Position numbers and translations under genes: made by a program. Positions 1 to 4,265 of a DNA stretch of 5,952 nucleotides are shown piece by piece (positions within the stretch are counted from its first letter, which is position 1; every line of letters begins with the position of its first letter). Under the pieces are notes generated by a model that was not told the origin of the DNA, did not search any database, and saw nothing but the letters and a program-made list of their open reading frames with translations. The stretch is from positions 1 through 5,952 of the forward strand of contig JAUZQI010000080.1 of assembly GCA_030951095.1 (NCBI GenBank). Direction: 5' to 3'. The stretch is from Mariprofundus sp. (GTDB lineage Bacteria; Pseudomonadota; Zetaproteobacteria; Mariprofundales; Mariprofundaceae).

Positions 1-1206
1 AGTTGTCCGCAGACATCACGGGCTTGTTTTTTATCCCTGCTGCTGCCGGGGCTGCTTATTTTGTCTGGGTGTTCTACCGTAGCGGGGTTGTGGGCGGATA
101 ACCCGGTCGAACAGGCGGAGAGTAAGCCTGTTGTCGCTCCGGTACCCGCCAAAGGGCATATATCAGTATTTTGGCGTAATGATGTTGACCAACGGAAACC
201 TGCTTCACCGTCCGGCTTCAGTTTGCCGGCTGTCATGATGAGTAACCAGGAAGAGTTTGTGGTTACCGGGGGGCAAGACAGGCGTGTTCGTGTCTATCGA
301 ACCAATGGCAGTGAAATGGGCAGGATTGGGCTAAAACATGGTTCTGAATCCGGTGCGCTGAAACTGTCAAACGGGCTGGTTGTTATTGGTGATGTGGGTG
401 GTATTCTGTATGGGCTTAATATCGACAAGCGTCGTATCGCATGGCAGAAGCAGCTTTCCGCCGCACTGATCAGCAGCCCCGTTGCGGCAGATGACGGTTT
501 TATTATTCAGGCCTCAAATAATCAGATTTACCGATTTACTGAGGATGGCGAAAAAGTGTGGAGCTATTCCTCTGGTCAGCTGGGCGGTCTTGGTATTCAT
601 TTAAATCCATCGCCGGTCATATACAATCATCATATTTATGCTGTTTTCAGCAATGGTGATGTGGTTGCATTGAACGCTGAAAACGGTAATTTTTTGTGGA
701 AAAGGCAGTTGCTACTCAGCAACAATGCTGCGGTGATGAGTGAAATAAAAATACCAACTGCTACACCACTTATTATCCCTGCTGCCCAATCCGGACGGAG
801 TGAAGATGCGATCATCGTCTCTATCTTCCAGGGCGAACTCACATTTCTGTCTTTGCAGGATGGCAGTACACTCAGTACCCGTAACATATCTCTGAAATCA
901 AAACCGCTGTTAATTGGTAACACTGTATTTATTGCTGATGCAACGGGTGCCGTGAGTGCACTGGATGCATCTGGCGCTGAAACCCTGTGGAAAAAGAAAG
1001 TTTCTGATGGTGCATTGACCGGGCCTGTATTGTGGAAGGGTAGTTTGTGGGTTGCAGATGATCAGGCGCGTGTATTTCGCATGGATCAAAGTGGAAGGTT
1101 GCTGGCCAGCACAAAGCTGGATGGTCGAATTGATCGTGCTCCGGTTGCCGCCAGTGGCGGTGTTTTGGTGCGCAACAATCTTGGCACGCTTTATATGCTG
1201 CGCTGA
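1..1206 (+). CDS. bamB: Outer membrane protein assembly factor BamB (lipoprotein), 5' partial
   Basis: BamB is the beta-propeller lipoprotein of the BAM complex. It sits on the periplasmic face of the outer membrane and helps BamA fold beta-barrel proteins. The reading frame is open from base 1. Codons 10-20 are hydrophobic and lead into a lipobox, Leu-Ser-Gly-Cys, with the lipidated Cys at codon 24 (70-72). The TTG at 61 is therefore inside the signal peptide and is not the start, which lies a few codons before the window. The mature part carries repeated PQQ-propeller blades, for example VVALNAENGNFLWKRQL near 661-710 and AVSALDASGAETLWKK near 949-998. The visible 401 residues fit the family (E. 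coli precursor about 392). The position directly upstream of der is the common bamB-der arrangement, often preceded by hisS. Residues matching the known BamA-contact loops are only partly kept (see findings). A different PQQ-propeller lipoprotein is possible but less likely. Confidence 0.9.
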   Translation, partial: SCPQTSRACFLSLLLPGLLILSGCSTVAGLWADNPVEQAESKPVVAPVPAKGHISVFWRNDVDQRKPASPSGFSLPAVMMSNQEEFVVTGGQDRRVRVYRTNGSEMGRIGLKHGSESGALKLSNGLVVIGDVGGILYGLNIDKRRIAWQKQLSAALISSPVAADDGFIIQASNNQIYRFTEDGEKVWSYSSGQLGGLGIHLNPSPVIYNHHIYAVFSNGDVVALNAENGNFLWKRQLLLSNNAAVMSEIKIPTATPLIIPAAQSGRSEDAIIVSIFQGELTFLSLQDGSTLSTRNISLKSKPLLIGNTVFIADATGAVSALDASGAETLWKKKVSDGALTGPVLWKGSLWVADDQARVFRMDQSGRLLASTKLDGRIDRAPVAASGGVLVRNNLGTLYMLR

Positions 1207-1225
1207 ATCAATAGCAGCTGTTTTC

Positions 1226-1230
1226 AGGAA
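1226..1230 (+). promoter_or_regulatory. Ribosome binding site for der, supporting a TTG start
   Basis: AGGAA lies six bases before the TTG at 1237. The der frame is closed upstream by the bamB stop codon TGA at 1204-1206, and no ATG or GTG occurs in frame before the conserved G1 motif. TTG is therefore the only credible start. A weak start codon would keep der translation modest. Confidence 0.65.
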
Positions 1231-1236
1231 GCCTCC

Positions 1237-2589
1237 TTGTCAGAACTTATAAGTTATCATCGCGCCACAGGATTACCGGTTATTGCTATTGTCGGTCGCC
1301 CCAATGTTGGCAAATCGACCCTGTTTAATCGCATCGTTGGTAAGCGCAAGGCTATTGTCGGTGACCGCCCCGGTGTTACCGTAGATCGGCTGGAAAGCGA
1401 GTGCCAGCTCGGCGAGCGGAATGTGGTACTGGTGGATACCGGCGGTATTGGTGAGGGTACACATGATGTCATGCAGCCCGCTATTGATTTACAGGTGAAC
1501 GCAGCTCTCGAAATTGCCGATGTTGTACTGTTTGTGGTTGATGCGCGGGCCGGAGCAACACCGATAGATGCTGTCATCGCTGACAAACTGCGCAAACATC
1601 ATGTGTCACTGCTGCTTGTGGCCAACAAGGCAGAGAAGCCGGGTAGCGAGATAGAGTTTTTCAGCTTGGGCCTTGGTGATCCGATAGCCGTTTCCGCAGC
1701 CCATGGTGAGGGCGTACGTGATTTTATTGCTACCCTGGAAGCCTTGATTCCGGTTCATGCGGATGAACCGGTCGGGGACGTACAGCAAGCTATTGCATCT
1801 GTTGCTGTAATTGGCCGGCCAAATGTCGGTAAATCCACCCTTATCAATGCATGGTTGAGAAAACAACGCATGGTGGTCAGTGATATTGCTGGCACCACCC
1901 GCGATGCCATCGATAGCAGCATGCCATACAAAGACGGGTTTATCCGCCTGGTAGATACTGCCGGTCAGCGCAAGCATGGTCGCATCAGTGATATTATTGA
2001 ATTCGTTGCGCGCGTGAAAGCTGTACAGTCATTCCGGCGTTCTGATGTGGCGGTGATTCTTCTTGATGGTGGCGAAGGCATTGTTGAGCAGGATATGCGT
2101 CTGATGCAACTGGCACTGGACGAGGGTTGTGCGTTGATTGTTGCGGTCAATAAACTGGACTTGCTCAATGAGGATCAATGGAAATATTACGCTGAACGCC
2201 TTGATTTCAGAATGCGCGGTATGTCCGATATTCCTGTCTTTCGTATTACAGCCAAAAGTGGCAAGGGTGTAAAACGTTTGCTTGATGAGGCGGTCAAGGC
2301 GGCTCGCCGTAACAGTTTCGAATTAACGACCGGAGCGCTCAATCGCTGGTTGGCTGATGTTCAGCAGGCACAGCATCCGCCCAGCGACCACGGCGCGGTT
2401 GTGCGGCTAAAATATGCTTCCCAGGTTTCTACCCGTCCGCCTGCTATCAAAATATTCTGCAATCGTCCCAAGGGCCTGAAGACCAGCTATAAACGTTATC
2501 TGGAACAGTCATTCCGGACAAGTTTCGACTTGACAGGTGTGCCTGTCCGTTTTTCGTTTACGGTCGGTAAAAACCCGTATAAGTCCTGA
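1237..2589 (+). CDS. der: Ribosome biogenesis GTPase Der (EngA)
   Basis: Der is an essential cytoplasmic GTPase that binds the 50S subunit and is needed for its late maturation. It is the only bacterial GTPase family with two G domains in tandem. At 450 residues this one is a little shorter than E. coli Der (490). Domain 1 has G1 GRPNVGKS at residues 20-27, G2 around T48, G3 DTGG at 67-70, G4 NKAE at 130-133 and G5 around 153-155. Domain 2 has G1 GRPNVGKS at 193-200, G2 GTTRD at 219-223, G3 DTAG at 240-243, G4 NKLD at 305-308 and G5 around 338-341. A KH-like RNA-binding domain fills roughly residues 350-450. Two departures occur in domain 1: TVDR where TRDR is usual, and NKAE instead of NKxD. 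The start is TTG with an AGGAA site. The gene follows bamB by 30 bases and its stop codon abuts the ratA start. Confidence 0.97.
   Translation: MSELISYHRATGLPVIAIVGRPNVGKSTLFNRIVGKRKAIVGDRPGVTVDRLESECQLGERNVVLVDTGGIGEGTHDVMQPAIDLQVNAALEIADVVLFVVDARAGATPIDAVIADKLRKHHVSLLLVANKAEKPGSEIEFFSLGLGDPIAVSAAHGEGVRDFIATLEALIPVHADEPVGDVQQAIASVAVIGRPNVGKSTLINAWLRKQRMVVSDIAGTTRDAIDSSMPYKDGFIRLVDTAGQRKHGRISDIIEFVARVKAVQSFRRSDVAVILLDGGEGIVEQDMRLMQLALDEGCALIVAVNKLDLLNEDQWKYYAERLDFRMRGMSDIPVFRITAKSGKGVKRLLDEAVKAARRNSFELTTGALNRWLADVQQAQHPPSDHGAVVRLKYASQVSTRPPAIKIFCNRPKGLKTSYKRYLEQSFRTSFDLTGVPVRFSFTVGKNPYKS
2532..2554 (+). terminator. Terminator-like hairpin inside the 3' end of der
   Basis: GACAGG (2532-2537), a TGTG loop, and CCTGTC (2542-2547) form a perfect six-base-pair stem. 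After two bases there is a run of five T (2550-2554). This has the form of a short intrinsic terminator on the + strand, but it lies within the codons for the conserved Leu-Thr-Gly-Val-Pro-Val-Arg-Phe segment of the Der KH domain. The stem is short and the T run brief, so at most partial termination is expected. During active translation ribosomes would cover it. It could equally be a by-product of codon choice. Confidence 0.3.
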
Positions 2590-3033
2590 ATGCGCAGTTT
2601 TGAGGAAACACGCGCTATAGCCTGTCCGGCCTCGGACATGTTTGATATCGTGATGGATATCGAAGCCTATCCGGTTTTTTTACCTTGGGTGGCAGATGCG
2701 ACAATTTTGCATCGACAACCTGGGGAACTTAGTGCTGAACTGGTCGCTGATCTGGCTGGGTCTCGTCATAGTTTTCAAACCATTGATCGTTTTATCACCA
2801 ATAAGCTCATTGAAGTCCGGTTGCTCAAAGGGCCGTTCCGTTTTCTCGAAAGTGTGTGGACCTTTGAAACAATCGGGGCTGATCGTTGCACTGTGCATTT
2901 CTCGATTGAATTTGAATTTCGCAGTATGATGCTGGATATAGTTGCCAGCCCGATTTTTGCCACGGCCTGTAAATCCATGGTACATTCCTTCGAACAGCGG
3001 GCATTGGTACTGAAGGAGGCATCATGCATATAA
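2590..3033 (+). CDS. ratA: RatA-family START/COQ10-like protein
   Basis: This 147-residue protein belongs to the RatA (PasT) family of the polyketide cyclase/START fold. E. coli RatA was reported to block association of ribosomal subunits and was named a toxin. The relatives in mitochondria (Coq10) bind ubiquinone, so the physiological role is debated. Family marks visible here are YPVFLPW at residues 27-33, LLKGPFRFLESVWTF at 78-92, the alternating VHFSIEFEF strand, and a C-terminal amphipathic helix (SPIFATACKSMVHSFEQRA). No signal peptide or membrane segment is seen, so it should be cytoplasmic. The ATG follows the der TGA with no gap, and no good Shine-Dalgarno sequence lies upstream. This suggests translation by re-initiation after der. 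It overlaps rnfH by 10 bases. The fold assignment is firm. The toxin label is inherited from the family and is not shown by this sequence. Confidence 0.9.
   Translation: MRSFEETRAIACPASDMFDIVMDIEAYPVFLPWVADATILHRQPGELSAELVADLAGSRHSFQTIDRFITNKLIEVRLLKGPFRFLESVWTFETIGADRCTVHFSIEFEFRSMMLDIVASPIFATACKSMVHSFEQRALVLKEASCI
3013..3019 (+). promoter_or_regulatory. Ribosome binding site for rnfH
   Basis: AAGGAGG is a near-perfect Shine-Dalgarno sequence. It lies inside the last codons of ratA, four bases before the rnfH ATG at 3024. Its strength contrasts with the absence of one before ratA, so RnfH may be made in larger amounts than RatA from the same transcript. Confidence 0.75.
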
Positions 3034-3335
3034 CCGTGGTTTATGCGCTGCCAAACGAACAGTTCCTTGAAGAACTGGATGTTGCCGAAGGTACAACAGC
3101 TGAGGAAGCTGTGCATATGAGCGGCCTGAGTGACCAACACCCAGATATTGATTTGTCTGTTAACAAGCTGGGCGTTTTTGCCAAGCTGGTTAAGGGTGAT
3201 CAGATTTTGCGTTATGGTGACAGGGTGGAGATTTATCGCTCCCTGCCACGCAAGCCCCGGGATGCACATGCTGTGGATGATAAAAAAGCGCGTATTCGTG
3301 CCCGGAAAGAGCAGCGTTCCAAACAAAATGGCTAA
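3024..3335 (+). CDS. rnfH: RnfH/RatB-family ubiquitin-fold protein
   Basis: This 103-residue protein belongs to the RnfH family (Ub-RnfH, PF03658), a small beta-grasp fold. The family is recognised by an N-terminal strand (ITVVYALP, residues 3-10), KLGVFAK at 48-54, and the signature YGDRVEIYRSL at 64-74. A strongly basic, probably disordered tail follows from about residue 85 (KKARIRARKEQRSK). In E. coli the homologue (RatB/YfjF) is encoded next to RatA. The name RnfH comes from its occurrence near some rnf electron-transport clusters, and no rnf genes lie here. Its biochemical role is not established. It overlaps ratA by 10 bases and has its own strong ribosome binding site, which points to co-expression. 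It appears to be the last gene of the bamB-der-ratA-rnfH group, since 196 bases without a clear gene follow. Confidence 0.9.
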   Translation: MHITVVYALPNEQFLEELDVAEGTTAEEAVHMSGLSDQHPDIDLSVNKLGVFAKLVKGDQILRYGDRVEIYRSLPRKPRDAHAVDDKKARIRARKEQRSKQNG

Positions 3336-3365
3336 CAGGCAGGAGTTCACTGTATTGTCGGCCTG

Positions 3366-3407
3366 ACATCGTAAGATGTTCAAGGGTTACAAAATCATGT
3401 ACTTACG
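3366..3407 (+). repeat. Competing small inverted repeats after rnfH
   Basis: ACATC-GTAA-GATGT (3366-3379) is a perfect five-base-pair hairpin closed by a GNRA-type loop. The overlapping CGTAAG (3370-3375) is also an exact inverted copy of CTTACG (3402-3407), so the two pairings exclude each other. No T run follows either, so this does not look like a normal terminator. Function is unknown and chance is possible. Confidence 0.3.
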
Positions 3408-3417
3408 GGATTGATTT

Positions 3418-3448
3418 TGGCGATCCATCCATGGGCGGCACGTATACT
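3418..3448 (+). promoter_or_regulatory. Candidate sigma70 promoter for the pentapeptide-repeat gene
   Basis: TATACT at 3443-3448 matches the -10 consensus in five of six positions. TTGGCG at 3418-3423 matches the -35 consensus in four of six, at a spacing of 19 bases, which is slightly long. Transcription from here would give a leader of about 75 bases before the ATG at 3532. The 196-base gap after rnfH makes a separate promoter reasonable. Confidence 0.35.
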
Positions 3449-3521
3449 CCGGGTTTTTCAGCGTGTCTCAGGATTTCTACTTGCGATTTTCCGGCAAGAT
3501 TTTACCATCACTGCTGTTTTC

Positions 3522-3529
3522 AGGAGGGG
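3522..3529 (+). promoter_or_regulatory. Ribosome binding site fixing the ATG at 3532
   Basis: AGGAGGGG lies just before the ATG at 3532. An in-frame GTG at 3463 would add 23 residues, but it has no Shine-Dalgarno sequence and the added residues show no pentapeptide pattern. It also lies only some 15 bases downstream of the candidate -10 box. The ATG is the better start. Confidence 0.8.
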
Positions 3530-3531
3530 TC

Positions 3532-4086
3532 ATGACAGTTTCAGAAGTAATTGATGCAATCAAGGCGGGGAAAAGTCTGGCTGGTGAAAACTTGTCCGGT
3601 CTGGATTTTTCCAATCGGGATCTGAGAGGTGCTGATTTTTCCGGAGCTGATATGAGCGATTGCGTGTTTGATGGGGCTGACCTTTCGGGGGCCAATCTTT
3701 GTGATGCCAACCTTCAGGGGACTTCTATGGTGGCTACTGAACAAACGGGCGTACGCATTGATCTGAATCGCTTGTTGTCACGCGTTCGAAGTGGCTGGAG
3801 TCTGACCGGCGTAAACCTGTCCGGTATGGATTTGTCTGGTCAGGACTTAAGAAATGCCAAACTTCGTTTTGCCAACCTCAAAGGTTGTAATCTGCAAGGT
3901 GTAGATTTTCGCGGTGCGGTATTGAATGAATCCGATATTTCCTATGCCAACCTTCGGGATGCTGATTTTCGGGGTGCTAGCTTGAAACGTGCAAATATGA
4001 CGCGCTCGGATCGAACTGGTGCAAAAATCCGTATGTGGGCGATGAAAAAAGTATTCATCGCTGGAGAAACCGCTTACCGCTCTTGA
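3532..4086 (+). CDS. Two-module pentapeptide-repeat protein
   Basis: This 184-residue protein is built almost wholly of pentapeptide repeats of the A(D/N)LxX type, which fold into a right-handed square beta-helix. Residues 20-69 hold ten repeats in register (such as DLRGA, DFSGA, NLCDA) and residues 95-159 hold thirteen (such as DFRGA, NLRDA). Each block is preceded by a similar helix-like cap: VIDAIKAGKSLAGENLSG at 6-23 and LLSRVRSGWSLTGVNLSG at 81-98. Each block ends alike, with TGVRI at 72-76 and TGAKI at 162-166. The tail (167-184) is not repetitive. No signal peptide or membrane segment is seen, so it is probably cytoplasmic. Some family members (Qnr, MfpA, McbG) bind DNA gyrase, but most have no known role and nothing here shows gyrase binding. 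The gene stands alone between rnfH and aspS, probably with its own promoter. Confidence 0.9.
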   Translation: MTVSEVIDAIKAGKSLAGENLSGLDFSNRDLRGADFSGADMSDCVFDGADLSGANLCDANLQGTSMVATEQTGVRIDLNRLLSRVRSGWSLTGVNLSGMDLSGQDLRNAKLRFANLKGCNLQGVDFRGAVLNESDISYANLRDADFRGASLKRANMTRSDRTGAKIRMWAMKKVFIAGETAYRS

Positions 4087-4216
4087 TATTGCTATCTAAA
4101 GCAGAAACTCTTCAAAAGGCATCTTTAACTGAACGGATAGCGGGAAGCGGGTGCTATTGTACTATTCATTGCGGTCAGCCTGAAACCAATAGAACGGTAG
4201 AATTCATAAATAATGC

Positions 4217-4239
4217 GGGCTAGTGTGCGCCCCCTTTTT
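4217..4239 (+). terminator. Weak terminator-like element before aspS
   Basis: GGGC (4217-4220) can pair with GCCC (4229-4232) around an eight-base loop, followed by CC and five T (4235-4239). A four-base-pair stem is short for an intrinsic terminator. It ends 26 bases before the aspS ATG, so it would either end read-through from the pentapeptide-repeat gene or act in the aspS leader. Confidence 0.25.
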
Positions 4240-4251
4240 ACGGTTTATAAC

Positions 4252-4256
4252 GGAGG
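4252..4256 (+). promoter_or_regulatory. Ribosome binding site for aspS
   Basis: GGAGG is placed nine bases before the ATG at 4266. An in-frame TAG at 4257-4259 closes the frame immediately upstream, so no earlier start is possible. Confidence 0.8.
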
Positions 4257-4265
4257 TAGATAACG

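Larger units (their letters stand above)
4087..4265 (+). other. aspS upstream region with inverted repeats
   Basis: This gap contains no supported gene. GATAGC at 4136-4141 is an exact inverted copy of GCTATC at 4091-4096, and can alternatively pair with GCTATT at 4153-4158 (with one G-U pair). AT-rich sequence at 4198-4214 contains TAGAAT and AATAAT, each a five-of-six match to a -10 box, but I see no convincing -35 at normal spacing. The segment presumably carries the end of the pentapeptide-repeat transcript and the promoter or leader of aspS. Confidence 0.4.

Noticed and set aside
61..63. TTG as the start of bamB
   Set aside because: It sits in the lipobox directly before the lipidated Cys. 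The frame is open to base 1 and encodes the hydrophobic part of a signal peptide, so the gene begins upstream of the window.
1257..1595. 112-codon minus-strand frame opposite der
   Set aside because: It is antisense to the highly conserved first G domain, shows no recognisable motif and lacks a good ribosome binding site. It is a shadow of der.
1606..1977. 123-codon minus-strand frame opposite der
   Set aside because: It is antisense to the conserved Der G domains and its translation resembles no family I know.
2025..2517. Thirteen-base direct repeat ACAGTCATTCCGG at 2025-2037 and 2505-2517
   Set aside because: Both copies encode Gln-Ser-Phe-Arg in frame within der, the second at a spot where the Der family normally has a similar sequence. 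Coincidence of protein sequence and codon choice explains it.
2590..3335. ratA-rnfH as a classical toxin-antitoxin module
   Set aside because: The gene order and overlap look like a toxin-antitoxin pair, but RnfH is not an established antitoxin and both are widespread chromosomal genes. I describe the families without asserting a toxin-antitoxin function.
2775..3383. 202-codon minus-strand frame opposite ratA and rnfH
   Set aside because: It is unusually long, but it starts at TTG, lies opposite two well-recognised genes and has a composition typical of antisense translation.
3463..3531. N-terminal extension of the pentapeptide-repeat protein from GTG
   Set aside because: There is no Shine-Dalgarno sequence before 3463, while AGGAGG precedes the ATG at 3532.
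4035..4223. 62-codon plus-strand frame across the end of the pentapeptide gene and the gap
   Set aside because: It starts inside another gene in a different frame with no ribosome binding site, and its sequence has no recognisable features.
4087..4265. tRNA or other structured RNA gene between the pentapeptide gene and aspS
   Set aside because: No cloverleaf, T-loop GTTCRA motif or CCA end is visible, and the stems found are short.
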